From: Simplicispira hankyongi
GTDB lineage: Bacteria > Pseudomonadota > Gammaproteobacteria > Burkholderiales > Burkholderiaceae_C
Assembly (NCBI RefSeq): GCF_003570885.1
Contig: NZ_QXJC01000001.1
Span: forward strand, 1,116,001-1,180,000
DNA length: 64,000 bases
Direction: 5' to 3'
The notes under the pieces were generated by a model, which was given only the letters and a program-made list of their open reading frames with translations, was not told the origin of the DNA and made no database searches. Position numbers and translations under genes: made by a program. Shown piece by piece: positions 26,476 to 35,370 of the stretch (the stretch's first letter is position 1; each line of letters opens with the position of its first letter).

Positions 26476-26862
26476 TGGTGGAGCTGGCGGGAATTGAACC
26501 CGCGTCCGCAAGCCTTTACCGGGCAGATCTACATGTTTAGCGGTCTGATTTAAGTCTCGCCACCGGCATCGCGCAGTCGCACGCTCTACCGGCCGCCAGC
26601 ACCCTATTGTCTCGCCCCAACCCAAGGTACCCGGATCAGGACCAGCCCATGTAATTATCCTTGCAGCCGGGAGGCAGCGATTGCTCGATACCCCCTTGCC
26701 CAGCCCATCGGCCAACTGTTGCAAGGCTCACTGGCAATTAAGCAGCGAGTGCGAAACGTTCGTCGTTTGCAGTTAGTTTTTTGAATGCAGATTTACGAGC
26801 GCCAATCAAGCTCGACATGCACCACGCCGATTCCGAACCCACGTCGAAACCAGGGCAGCCCC
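26476..26862 (-). ncRNA. ssrA: Transfer-messenger RNA (tmRNA)
   Basis: A 387-nt RNA that rescues stalled ribosomes and tags the nascent chain. The 5' end GGGGCTG pairs with CAGCTCC near the 3' CCA to make the acceptor stem, and the T-arm reads GGGTTCAATTCCCGCC. The tag frame at 26738-26770 encodes ANDERFALAA followed by TAA, the usual betaproteobacterial tag. It starts 8 bp after the gph stop codon on the same strand and ends just before a strong hairpin terminator. Confidence 0.97.
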
Positions 26863-26869
26863 AAGCCCC

Positions 26870-27541
26870 CTATATTAAGCGGGAAGACAGGAATTGCAAG
26901 AGTTGCGCAGGCGAATTAATTTCTGCGTCGGCACCCCAGGCCCTGACCGATGCAGTGGCGCCAAGATAGCCATAGTTGGCGGCCACGGTGGGCATGCCTG
27001 CTGCCCGTCCTGCCACGATGTCGCGCTCGTCGTCCCCCACATAAATACACTGGCCTGGAGCGACCCTCAGGCGCCGCGCAGCCTCGAACAGGGGCTCTGG
27101 ATGCGGCTTCGCGTGCAGCGTGGTGTCGCCGCTGATGGCGACAGCACAGTTCGCGAAAACCGGCAGGGTGCGCAGCAGCGGCTCGGTGAAACGCGCCGCC
27201 TTGTTGGTCACAATACCCCAAAGAAAGCCACGCGCCGTGAGGGTAGCCAGCAGTTCGACCACCTCGTCGAATGCCGCCGTATGGTTGAACATGCACGCCG
27301 TGTAATTGGCAAAGAACTCTTCGCGCAGCAAGTCAAAGTCTGGATCTCCGGGCCCAATGCCAAACGCCACACCCAGCATGCCGCGTGCGCCGGCGCCTGC
27401 CATGGCACGGTAATCAGCAAGCGGCAGCGGCTCCAGGCCACGGTCGGTACGCATCTTGTCGGCAGCATGGCCAAGGTCGGTAGCGCTATCGATGAGCGTT
27501 CCGTCCAGATCAAACAGAACGGCGCGAACACCTTCAAACAT
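26870..27541 (-). CDS. gph: Phosphoglycolate phosphatase
   Basis: A 223-residue HAD-superfamily phosphatase that removes 2-phosphoglycolate. The nucleophile motif FDLDGTLIDS is at about residues 9-18. A later Thr/Asn segment reads GIVTNKAARFTEPLL, the Lys is in KPHPEP, and the acidic pair is in YVGDDERDI. The ATG at 27541 overlaps the ubiG stop by 8 bp, so translation is coupled; the upstream ATG at 27565 lies deeper in ubiG. The ubiG-gph order is conserved in betaproteobacteria. Confidence 0.93.
   Translation of the reverse strand: MFEGVRAVLFDLDGTLIDSATDLGHAADKMRTDRGLEPLPLADYRAMAGAGARGMLGVAFGIGPGDPDFDLLREEFFANYTACMFNHTAAFDEVVELLATLTARGFLWGIVTNKAARFTEPLLRTLPVFANCAVAISGDTTLHAKPHPEPLFEAARRLRVAPGQCIYVGDDERDIVAGRAAGMPTVAANYGYLGATASVRAWGADAEINSPAQLLQFLSSRLI
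26872..26899 (-). promoter_or_regulatory. Probable ssrA promoter inside the 3' end of gph
   Basis: On the minus strand TTGCAA (26894-26899) and TAATAT (26872-26877) are separated by 16 bp and sit about 10 nt before the mature tmRNA 5' end. The hexamers overlap the last codons and stop of gph. Confidence 0.5.
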
Positions 27542-28253
27542 TGGCGAGCGGTCGCTGCGCCGCAATCAGGTAGTTCACGCTGGTATTTTCGCTGAGCCAA
27601 TAGCGCCCGGTGAGCGGGTTGTGCTCCAGTCCCCTCGTATGGGCAATGTCCAAACCAGCGTCGCGGCAGCTTTTTGCCAGCTCACTGGGGCGGATCAGAC
27701 GCGCATATTCATGGGTACCACGGGGCAACAGCTTCAGCAGGTATTCGGCCCCCAGAATGGCAAATGCAAACGCCTTGGCGTTGCGGTTGATGGTGGAGAA
27801 AAACACCCAACCACCTGGCCGCACCAATTGGGCACAAGCACGGACAATGGAGTCCGGGTCAGGGACATGCTCCAGCATTTCCATGCAGGTGACGGTGTCG
27901 AAGCCCGCCGGCTGCTCCTGCGCCAGGGCCTCGGCGCTGATCTCCCGGTAGCTTACGCGGGGGGTCTCAGCTTCCAGAGCGTGCAACTGGGCGACTTTGA
28001 GGGACTTGGTAGCCAGGTCAATGCCCAGCACCTGGGCACCCTTGCGCGCCATGGCGTCCGCGAGAATGCCACCACCGCACCCGACATCAAGCACCTGCTT
28101 GCCCGAAAGGGGGGCGATGGAATCGATCCACGCCAGGCGCAAGGGGTTTATTTCGTGCAGCGGACGAAACTCGCTGTCCTTGTCCCACCAGCGATGGGCG
28201 AGATCGGAAAACTTGGCCAGTTCGGCAGGATCAACGTTGGTGGCATTCGTCAT
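27534..28253 (-). CDS. ubiG: Ubiquinone biosynthesis O-methyltransferase
   Basis: A 239-residue SAM-dependent methyltransferase carrying out both O-methylations of ubiquinone synthesis. It has the family N-terminus NVDPAELAKFSDLAHRWWD, SAM motif I VLDVGCGGGILAD near residue 52, and CMEMLEHVPDP near 118. The start was set at 28253 (MTNATNVD); the longer frame runs into the ompA terminator. Forms an overlapping pair with gph. Confidence 0.95.
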   Translation of the reverse strand: MTNATNVDPAELAKFSDLAHRWWDKDSEFRPLHEINPLRLAWIDSIAPLSGKQVLDVGCGGGILADAMARKGAQVLGIDLATKSLKVAQLHALEAETPRVSYREISAEALAQEQPAGFDTVTCMEMLEHVPDPDSIVRACAQLVRPGGWVFFSTINRNAKAFAFAILGAEYLLKLLPRGTHEYARLIRPSELAKSCRDAGLDIAHTRGLEHNPLTGRYWLSENTSVNYLIAAQRPLANV

Positions 28254-28291
28254 TTCAGCGATCGATGGCAAAAGCATGGAAGCAAAAAACC

Positions 28292-28324
28292 ATGAAAAAA
28301 GCCCCGTTTCCGGGGCTTTTTTAT
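28292..28324 (-). terminator. Rho-independent terminator downstream of the ompA-like gene
   Basis: GCCCCG-TTTC-CGGGGC flanked by A and T runs on both sides, so it can act in both directions. It lies between the ompA-like stop and the ubiG start. Confidence 0.9.
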
Positions 28325-28337
28325 CAGCAATCAAAGA

Positions 28338-28973
28338 TTACTGGGCAGCGCGGGTACCGACCACTTCGATCTCTACGCGGCGGTTCTTGGCGCGACCTTC
28401 TTTGGTCTTGTTATCGGCCACAGGCTGCTTCTCGCCCTTGCCTTCGGTGTAGACACGGCTCTTTTCGATACCCTTGGACACCAGATAGGCCTTGACGGCT
28501 TCAGCGCGGCGAACCGACAGCTTCTGGTTGTAGGCGTCGGTACCGATAGAGTCGGTGTGGCCCACGGCAATGATCACTTCAAGGTTGATGCCTTGAACCT
28601 TGGAAACCAGATCATTGAGCTTGGCCTTGCCTGCGGGCTTCAAAACCGACTTGTCAAAGTCGAAGAAGGCATCGGCAGCATAGGTGACCTTGCTCGAAGT
28701 AGCCACTGCGGGGGCAGGAGCGGGAGCAGGAGCGGGAGCAGCTGCAGGTGCCGGTGCCGGTGCAGCGGCTACGGGAGCAGCCAGAGCGCCGTCGCAGCCA
28801 GGAGCTGCCGTAGCAGGGGTCCAGTTGGCATCGCGCCAGCACAGTTCGTTGGTGCCGTTCTTCCAGACCAGTTCATTGGTACCGTTTTTCCAGTTATCAA
28901 CAGTCTGGGCACCAGCGGCGGTAGCAAGCGCTGCAGAGGCCAACAACATCGCCACTTTGTTCAGTTTATTCAT
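28338..28973 (-). CDS. OmpA-family outer-membrane/peptidoglycan-binding protein
   Basis: A 211-residue exported protein: signal peptide (cleavage near AGAQT, about residue 23), a tandem WKNGTNEL repeat at about 27-42 ending in a Cys, an Ala-Pro linker (about 65-90), and a C-terminal OmpA domain. The peptidoglycan-binding motif region reads VGHTDSIGTDAYNQKLSVRR (near 140-158), followed by GKGEKQPVA and NRRVEIEV. There is no N-terminal eight-stranded barrel, so it is a short peptidoglycan tether like those abundant in Comamonadaceae. AGGAG precedes the ATG; it is divergent from gyrA. Confidence 0.92.
   Translation of the reverse strand: MNKLNKVAMLLASAALATAAGAQTVDNWKNGTNELVWKNGTNELCWRDANWTPATAAPGCDGALAAPVAAAPAPAPAAAPAPAPAPAPAVATSSKVTYAADAFFDFDKSVLKPAGKAKLNDLVSKVQGINLEVIIAVGHTDSIGTDAYNQKLSVRRAEAVKAYLVSKGIEKSRVYTEGKGEKQPVADNKTKEGRAKNRRVEIEVVGTRAAQ
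28845..28893 (-). repeat. Tandem repeat encoding WKNGTNEL twice
   Basis: Two adjacent 24-bp units in the OmpA-like gene, differing only at synonymous or near-synonymous positions, encode WKNGTNELV and WKNGTNELC. Confidence 0.8.
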
Positions 28974-29200
28974 GGTTCTCCTCTTGGGGGCAAAGGCCGC
29001 AGCAGCGCTGCGAATCAAGGACGTTATTCGGTGACCACCACCAAAAACGTTGACCGAATTGTGCCATACGTAACAGGGGAGAGTGGCCCCACATACCGCT
29101 CAGACCGTAGGACAAAAGCGCTTGAAAGCTTAAACGTTGCTCTACAGCTACAAAGCCTTGCGCCTAAAATGCCCGATTCCGGCCGTTTTGTACCTTATCC

Positions 29201-31846
29201 ATGACCCAGTTCGCCAAAGAAACTCTCCCGATCAGCCTCGAAGAGGAAATGCGGCGCAGCTATCTGGATTACGCCATGAGCGTGATCGTGGGACGGGCGC
29301 TTCCCGATGCGCGAGACGGCCTCAAACCCGTGCATCGGCGCGTGCTGTTCGCCATGCACGAGCTCAACAACGACTGGAATCGGCCCTACAAGAAATCTGC
29401 CCGCATCGTCGGCGACGTGATCGGCAAATACCACCCGCACGGCGACAGCGCGGTGTACGACACCATCGTTCGCATGGCGCAGGATTTTTCCCTGCGCCAT
29501 ATGCTGGTGGACGGCCAGGGCAACTTCGGCTCGGTGGACGGCGACAACGCCGCCGCCATGCGGTACACGGAAATCCGCCTGGCCAAGATTGCCCACGAGA
29601 TGCTGGGCGACATCGACAAGGAAACCGTCGATTTCGGCCCAAACTACGACGGCAGCGAGAAAGAACCCCTGGTGCTGCCGAGCAAGCTGCCCAACTTGCT
29701 GGTCAATGGCTCGTCGGGCATTGCCGTGGGTATGGCGACCAATATTCCGCCGCACAACCTGAACGAAGTGGTGGACGCCTGCCTGCACCTGCTGCACCAC
29801 CCGGAGGCCTCGATCGACGACCTGATGGAGATCATCCCGGCACCTGATTTCCCTACCGCCGGCATCATTTACGGCATCAACGGCGTCAAGGACGGCTACC
29901 GCACCGGGCGCGGCAAGGTGGTGATGCGCGCTCGCTGCCACTTTGAAGACATCGACCGGGGCCAGCGCCAGTCCATCATCGTGGATGAGCTGCCCTACCA
30001 GGTCAACAAGAAGACGCTGCAGGAGCGCATGGCCGAGCTGGTGCACGAGAAGAAGATTGAAGGCATCAGCCACATCCAGGACGAATCCGACAAATCGGGC
30101 ATGCGCCTGGTGATCGAGCTCAAGCGCGGCGAAGTCCCCGAGGTGGTGCTGAACAACCTGTACAAGCAGACGCAGCTGCAGGACACCTTTGGCATGAACA
30201 TGGTGGCGCTGATCGACGGCCAGCCGCGCTTGTGCAATCTCAAGGACCTGGTCAGCGTCTTCTTGCAGCACCGCCGCGAGGTGGTCACCCGGCGCACGGT
30301 GTTCGAACTGCGCAAGGCGCGCGACCGCGGCCATGTGCTGGAAGGCCTGGCCGTGGCGCTGGCCAACATCGACGATTTCATTGCCATCATTCGCAGCGCC
30401 CCCACGCCACCGGTGGCCAAAACCGAACTGATGGCGCGCTCCTGGGACAGTAAGCTGGTGCGCGAAATGCTCACCCGCACGCGCACCGATGGCGGTGTCA
30501 TCAATGCCGACGACTACCGTCCCGAGGGGCTGGACCGCGAGTTCGGCATGGGCCAGGACGGCCTGTACCGCCTGTCGGACACCCAGGCGCAGGAAATTTT
30601 GCAAATGCGCCTGCAGCGCCTCACCGGGCTGGAGCAGGACAAGATCGTTGCCGAGTACAAGGAGATCATGGCGGTCATCGAAGACCTGCTGGACATCCTG
30701 GCCACGCCCGAGCGCGTCTCGGCCATCATCGGCGACGAACTGACGGCCATCAAGCAGGAGTTCGGTCAAAGCAAGCTCGGCGCGCGCCGCAGCCTGGTCG
30801 AATACAGCGCGCAAGACCTGTCCACCGAAGACCTGATCACCCCCACCGACATGGTGGTCACGCTCAGCCACACGGGCTACATCAAGAGCCAGCCGCTCTC
30901 GGAATACCGCGCACAAAAGCGCGGCGGGCGCGGCAAACAGGCCACGGCGACCAAGGAAGACGACTGGATCGACCAGCTTTTCATCGCCAACACGCACGAC
31001 TACATCCTGTGCTTCTCCAACCGCGGCCGCCTGTACTGGCTCAAGGTCTGGGAGGTTCCCGCAGGCTCGCGTGGCTCCCGCGGCCGGCCCATCGTCAACA
31101 TGTTCCCGCTGGCCGAGGGCGAGAAGATCAACGTCGTGCTGCCGCTCACCGGCACCATGCGCACCTTCCCTGCTGACCACTATGTGTTCATGGCAACCAG
31201 CATGGGAACGGTCAAGAAAACCGCGCTCGACGATTTCTCCAACCCCCGCAAGGGCGGCATCATTGCCGTCAACCTCGACGAGGGCGACTACCTCATTGGC
31301 GCCGCGCTGACCGACGGCCAGCACGACGTTATGCTGTTCTCTGATGGCGGCAAGGCGGTGCGCTTCGACGAGAACGATGTCCGCCCCTTGGGTCGCCAGG
31401 CACGTGGCGTGCGCGGCATGACGCTCGAAGAAGGCCAGAGCGTGATTGCCATGCTGGTCGCCGAAGACGAGACGCAAAGCGTGCTGACCGCCACCGAGAA
31501 CGGCTACGGCAAGCGCACCGGCATTACCGAGTACACGCGCCACGGCCGTGGCACCAAGGGCATGATCGCCATCTCGCAAAGCGAGCGCAATGGCAAGGTC
31601 GTCGCCGCCACACTGGTGCGGGGGCACGACGAAATCATGCTCATCACCGACAAGGGCGTGCTGGTGCGCACCCGCGTCAGCGAAATCCGCGAACTGGGCC
31701 GGGCGACGCAGGGCGTCACACTGATCGCCCTGGACGAAGGCGCCCAACTCATCGGCCTGCAACGCATCGTGGAAAACGACGCCCAAGGCGCTGATGGTGC
31801 AGACGGTGATGCACCGGGGACAGAGCCCGAAGCAGGAGCGGAGTAA
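29201..31846 (+). CDS. gyrA: DNA gyrase subunit A
   Basis: An 881-residue type IIA topoisomerase subunit; with GyrB it introduces negative supercoils. The catalytic Tyr lies in [11 protein letters not shown] (near residue 127). The quinolone-determining segment [17 protein letters not shown] keeps Ser and Asp at the positions equal to E. coli 83 and 87, so no common resistance mutation is present. The C-terminal beta-pinwheel carries the GyrA box QKRGGRGKQ. The tail is acidic. First gene of a long plus-strand cluster; its 5' region is shared with the divergent ompA-like gene. Confidence 0.97.
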   Translation: MTQFAKETLPISLEEEMRRSYLDYAMSVIVGRALPDARDGLKPVHRRVLFAMHELNNDWNRPYKKSARIVGDVIGKYHPHGDSAVYDTIVRMAQDFSLRHMLVDGQGNFGSVDGDNAAAMRYTEIRLAKIAHEMLGDIDKETVDFGPNYDGSEKEPLVLPSKLPNLLVNGSSGIAVGMATNIPPHNLNEVVDACLHLLHHPEASIDDLMEIIPAPDFPTAGIIYGINGVKDGYRTGRGKVVMRARCHFEDIDRGQRQSIIVDELPYQVNKKTLQERMAELVHEKKIEGISHIQDESDKSGMRLVIELKRGEVPEVVLNNLYKQTQLQDTFGMNMVALIDGQPRLCNLKDLVSVFLQHRREVVTRRTVFELRKARDRGHVLEGLAVALANIDDFIAIIRSAPTPPVAKTELMARSWDSKLVREMLTRTRTDGGVINADDYRPEGLDREFGMGQDGLYRLSDTQAQEILQMRLQRLTGLEQDKIVAEYKEIMAVIEDLLDILATPERVSAIIGDELTAIKQEFGQSKLGARRSLVEYSAQDLSTEDLITPTDMVVTLSHTGYIKSQPLSEYRAQKRGGRGKQATATKEDDWIDQLFIANTHDYILCFSNRGRLYWLKVWEVPAGSRGSRGRPIVNMFPLAEGEKINVVLPLTGTMRTFPADHYVFMATSMGTVKKTALDDFSNPRKGGIIAVNLDEGDYLIGAALTDGQHDVMLFSDGGKAVRFDENDVRPLGRQARGVRGMTLEEGQSVIAMLVAEDETQSVLTATENGYGKRTGITEYTRHGRGTKGMIAISQSERNGKVVAATLVRGHDEIMLITDKGVLVRTRVSEIRELGRATQGVTLIALDEGAQLIGLQRIVENDAQGADGADGDAPGTEPEAGAE

Positions 31847-31884
31847 CGCAGGGCCGCCAGCCCTCGTTTCGACATTTCACTTAT

Positions 31885-31934
31885 TGATAGCTGCTAACGC
31901 TTACCCCATAAGCGCTAGCGCCTGATTTGATACC
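31885..31934 (+). repeat. Dispersed repeat copy 8
   Basis: GATAGCTGCTAACGCTTACC, then CCATAAGCGCTAGCGCCTGA and an AT-rich tail. It lies between the gyrA stop and the serC start, 10 bp before the latter, where it could form a hairpin in the intercistronic RNA. Confidence 0.88.
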
Positions 31935-31943
31935 TATTTTGTG

Positions 31944-33053
31944 ATGCAACGTCCTTACAACTTTTCTGCCGGGCCCGCCGCCATTCCCGAAGAGGTACTG
32001 CAGCGCGCTGCGGCCGAAATGCTGGACTGGCACGGCAGTGGCATGAGCGTGATGGAAATGAGCCACCGCGGCAAGGAGTTCCTCTCGATCTACGAGGCGG
32101 CCGAAGCGGGTCTGCGCAGTCTGCTCGCCGTGCCCCAGCATTTCAAGATTCTGTTCATGCAGGGCGGCGGCCTGGCCGAGAACGCCATCGTTCCGCTCAA
32201 CCTCTCGCGCGCGGCCGGCGTGGATTTCGTCGTCACCGGCAGCTGGAGCCAGAAGTCGCAGAAAGAGGCGCGCAAGTACGCGTCGGAAGTGAACATCGTC
32301 GCCTCAGGCGAATCCAGCGGCTTCACCACCCTGCCCGACCCGGCCAGCTGGACGCCCAGCGTGGGCGCGAGCTACCTGCACATCTGCAGCAACGAAACCA
32401 TCAACGGCATCGAATTCCACGAGCTGCCCGACCTCAAGGCACTGGGCAGCGATGCGCCCCTGGTCATCGACTTCTCCTCGCACGTCGCCTCGCGCCCGGT
32501 GGACTGGTCGCGCGTCGGCCTGGCCTTTGGCGGAGCGCAAAAGAATCTGGGGCCAGCGGGCCTGACCATCGTCGTGGTGCGCGAAGACCTGATCGGCCAG
32601 GCGCTCCCCGCCTGCCCCAGCGCGTTTGATTACAAGCTGGTGGCCGAGAACCATTCCATGTTCAACACGCCGCCGACCTGGGGCATCTACATGGCGGGCC
32701 TGACCTTTGATTGGCTGGCGCGCCAGAGCGAGGGCTCGGCGCGCGGCATTGCCGCCATGGAGTTGCGCAACATCGCCAAGGCGGAGCTGCTGTATGGCGC
32801 GATTGACAACTCCGATCTGTACCTCAACAAAGTGGCCGCCAACTGCCGCTCGCGCATGAACGTGCCCTTCTTCCTGCGCGACGAATCGCTGAACGACGCG
32901 TTCCTCGCTGGCGCACGCGAGCGCGGCCTGCTGCAGCTCAAGGGCCACAAGTCGGTGGGCGGCATGCGTGCGAGCATTTACAACGCCATGCCGCTGGCCG
33001 GCGTGCAAGCGCTGGTGGACTACCTGCGAGAATTCGAAAAAACCCGCGCATGA
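31944..33053 (+). CDS. serC: Phosphoserine aminotransferase
   Basis: A 369-residue PLP-dependent class V aminotransferase for serine (and pyridoxine) synthesis. The N-terminus [17 protein letters not shown] and the PLP lysine segment [15 protein letters not shown] (near residue 200) are diagnostic. The ATG at 31944 follows a GTG at 31941; ATG is preferred. The stop overlaps the pheA start (ATGA). Confidence 0.97.
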   Translation: MQRPYNFSAGPAAIPEEVLQRAAAEMLDWHGSGMSVMEMSHRGKEFLSIYEAAEAGLRSLLAVPQHFKILFMQGGGLAENAIVPLNLSRAAGVDFVVTGSWSQKSQKEARKYASEVNIVASGESSGFTTLPDPASWTPSVGASYLHICSNETINGIEFHELPDLKALGSDAPLVIDFSSHVASRPVDWSRVGLAFGGAQKNLGPAGLTIVVVREDLIGQALPACPSAFDYKLVAENHSMFNTPPTWGIYMAGLTFDWLARQSEGSARGIAAMELRNIAKAELLYGAIDNSDLYLNKVAANCRSRMNVPFFLRDESLNDAFLAGARERGLLQLKGHKSVGGMRASIYNAMPLAGVQALVDYLREFEKTRA

Positions 33054-34171
33054 GCTCCACCACACCCACCCCCGTGACCACGGCCGTCGCCTCGCCCGAT
33101 CTGGCAAGCCTGCGCGTGCAGATCGACAACATCGACCAGCAGATGCTCACGCTGCTGAACCAGCGCGCGCTGGTCGCCGAGCGTGTCGGCGAGGTGAAAA
33201 AACGCGAAGGCACACCGTTTTTCCGCCCCGACCGCGTGGCGCAGGTGATCGAGAAAATCGTCCGCACCAACCCTGGCCCGCTGCGCAGCGCGCATGTCTC
33301 GGCCATCTGGCGCGAGATCATGTCGGCCTGCCTGGCGCTTGAGTCTCCCCAACGCGTCGCCGTGCTCGGCCCGGCCGGCACCTTCTGCGAGCAAGCGGCG
33401 ATCGAGTTCTTTGGCGGCGCGGCCGACATCGTCTATTGCGCCAATTTCGACGAAGTGTTCCATGCCACGGCCTCGGGCAGCGCGCAGTTTGGCGTTGTCG
33501 GGGTTGAAAACTCGGTCGAAGGCGTGGTCACGCGCTCGCTCGACCTGTTCCTGCACACGCCCACGCACGTGGTGGGCGAAGTCAGCCTGCTGGTACGCCA
33601 CAACCTGCTGCGCACCAGCGCCTCTGTCGAAGGCATCGAAGCCGTGCTGGCGCACCCACAGGCGCTGGCGCAGTGCCAGGCCTGGCTCTCCAAGCACTTG
33701 CCGCACGCCGAGCGGCGCCCCGTGTCGAGCAATGCCGAAGGCGCGCGCATGGCCGCTGGCAACCCCGCCCTGGCCGCGCTGGCCAGCGACCGTGCCGCAG
33801 CGCAATTTGGCTTGCATGTGGTGGCGCCCGCCATCCAGGACGACGCCTACAACCGCACACGCTTTGCCGTCATCTGCCTGCCGCACACGCTGGACACCCC
33901 ACCGCCGTCGGCGCACGACTGCACAAGCCTGATTGTGTCTGTCCCGAACAAGCCGGGCGCCGTGCACGACCTGCTGGTGCCGCTCAAGAACCACGGCGTA
34001 TCGATGACACGCTTCGAGTCGCGCCCAGCACGCACGGGTCAGTGGGAATACTATTTTTATATCGACATCGACGGCCATCCAAGCCAGCCGCACGTGGCAG
34101 CGGCCCTTGCGGAACTGCGCAGCCTGAGCGCCTTCTACAAGGTGCTGGGCACCTACCCGGTGACGTCATGA
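33050..34171 (+). CDS. pheA: Bifunctional chorismate mutase / prephenate dehydratase
   Basis: A 373-residue P-protein catalysing two steps of phenylalanine synthesis. The AroQ chorismate mutase domain covers about 15-100 ([20 protein letters not shown]). The prephenate dehydratase domain covers about 105-280 ([29 protein letters not shown]). An ACT regulatory domain follows ([20 protein letters not shown] and [14 protein letters not shown]), so feedback by phenylalanine is expected. It overlaps serC by 4 bp. Confidence 0.96.
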   Translation: MSSTTPTPVTTAVASPDLASLRVQIDNIDQQMLTLLNQRALVAERVGEVKKREGTPFFRPDRVAQVIEKIVRTNPGPLRSAHVSAIWREIMSACLALESPQRVAVLGPAGTFCEQAAIEFFGGAADIVYCANFDEVFHATASGSAQFGVVGVENSVEGVVTRSLDLFLHTPTHVVGEVSLLVRHNLLRTSASVEGIEAVLAHPQALAQCQAWLSKHLPHAERRPVSSNAEGARMAAGNPALAALASDRAAAQFGLHVVAPAIQDDAYNRTRFAVICLPHTLDTPPPSAHDCTSLIVSVPNKPGAVHDLLVPLKNHGVSMTRFESRPARTGQWEYYFYIDIDGHPSQPHVAAALAELRSLSAFYKVLGTYPVTS

Positions 34172-34286
34172 CCCCCACGCTTTTCACTGCGTGTAAGACG
34201 CTGCCCCCCAAGGGGGCCTTCGCGCCTTGGGGCGGCCCGGCGGCGCTCATCACCCCCACGCTTTTCACTGCGTGCAAGGCGCTGCC
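34166..34286 (+). repeat. GC-rich repeat with a direct duplication between pheA and tyrA
   Basis: CACGCTTTTCACTGCGTG starts two near-identical stretches 81 bp apart (34171-34206 and 34252-34286). Between them is CTGCCCCCCAAGGGGGCC followed by CGCCTTGGGGCGGCCCGG, which can fold on itself. It resembles GC-rich REP sequences I associate with Comamonadaceae; that link is from memory only. Confidence 0.7.
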
Positions 34287-34300
34287 GCCAGGAGCACGCC

Positions 34301-35182
34301 ATGTTTGAACAGCTTGGCCTGATCGGTTGCGGCCTGATGGGTGGCTCCTTTGCCTTGGCGCTCAAGCAGGCGGGGCTGGTCAACCGCGTGGTGGGCTACA
34401 GCAAGTCGCCCTCCACCACCGACCGCGCCCGGCAATTGGGCGTGATTGACGTCGAGGCGCCCTCCGCCCTGCTGGCGGTGGCCGGGGCCGACATTGTGCT
34501 CGTCGCTGTCCCGGTGTCGGCCACGGAAGCCACGCTCAAGGCGATCAAGCACCTGGTGACACCGCAAATGCTGGTGATGGACGTGGGCTCGACCAAGGCC
34601 GACGTCGTACAGGCCGCGCGCCGTGCTCTGCGCGACCAGGTCGGCTCCTTCGTGCCGGCGCACCCGATCACCGGGCGCGAGGTGTCGGGTGTCGAGCATG
34701 CCGATGCCGAGCTCTACAGCGGCCGCCAGGTCATCCTGACACCCACGGAGCGCACACTGACCGCACAATTGCAAAAGGCCGAGGAAGTCTGGACAGCGCT
34801 GGGCTGCCGCGTCACCAGCATGTCGCCCGAATCACACGATGAGGCCTTTGCCGCGGTCAGCCACCTGCCTCACTTGCTGGCGTTCTCGCTGGTGAACAGC
34901 ATCACCGGGCAGGCCCAGGCCGACACGTTTCTCTCGCTGGCTGGCCCAGGGTTTCGCGATTTCACCCGCATTGCCGCCAGCGACCCCAAGGTGTGGCGCG
35001 ACGTGCTGCTGGCCAACCGCGACGAACTGCTGGCGCAGTCGAAACTGTTCCAGCAGGCGCTCTCGCAATTGGAAAACGCCATCCGCACCGACGACGCGCA
35101 AGCGCTGGAAGACATGCTGACCCTCGCCAGCGAAACACGCGCGCACTGGCGCATGGGTGCGCAGCGTAAAAAATCCCCCTGA
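34301..35182 (+). CDS. tyrA: Prephenate/arogenate dehydrogenase
   Basis: A 293-residue NAD(P)-dependent TyrA-type dehydrogenase for tyrosine synthesis. The dinucleotide motif GCGLMGGSFALAL begins near residue 9, the substrate segment HPITGREVSGVEHA lies near 120-133, and SHLPHLLAFSLVN is near 187. It follows pheA after a 129-bp repeat-containing gap, so it may be transcribed with the cluster but not translationally coupled. Confidence 0.95.
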   Translation: MFEQLGLIGCGLMGGSFALALKQAGLVNRVVGYSKSPSTTDRARQLGVIDVEAPSALLAVAGADIVLVAVPVSATEATLKAIKHLVTPQMLVMDVGSTKADVVQAARRALRDQVGSFVPAHPITGREVSGVEHADAELYSGRQVILTPTERTLTAQLQKAEEVWTALGCRVTSMSPESHDEAFAAVSHLPHLLAFSLVNSITGQAQADTFLSLAGPGFRDFTRIAASDPKVWRDVLLANRDELLAQSKLFQQALSQLENAIRTDDAQALEDMLTLASETRAHWRMGAQRKKSP

Positions 35183-35189
35183 AAAGTAA

Positions 35190-35267
35190 TCCCCCCTGAG
35201 TCGCCTACGGCGCCTTCCCCCAAGGGGGACGCACCCGGTGGCCTGGCAAAGCCAGTTCCATGGGTGC
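35190..35267 (+). repeat. GC-rich REP-like repeat between tyrA and aroA
   Basis: CCCCCCTGAGTCGCC and TTCCCCCAAGGGGGACGC, followed by a hairpin GCACCC...GGGTGC enclosing CTGGCAAAGCCAG (35231-35267). A shorter copy of the first half lies on the minus strand at 63072-63098. Confidence 0.75.
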
Positions 35268-35370
35268 ACGGGTATTGGGCCGCGCCGGGTTCATCGGTTT
35301 CTAGCGGCAGACACGCACCACGTTCGCACTAAAAATATAGTGTCAACAGGCCTTAGACGAACCTTTACCG

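Noticed and set aside
29112-29165. AGCGCTTGAAAGCT stretch upstream of gyrA resembling the dispersed repeat
   Set aside because: Similarity is limited to a few bases in the wrong order; no core palindrome.
29195-31786. 863-codon minus-strand open frame opposite gyrA
   Set aside because: Product of GC-rich codon bias; gyrA on the plus strand has all family motifs.
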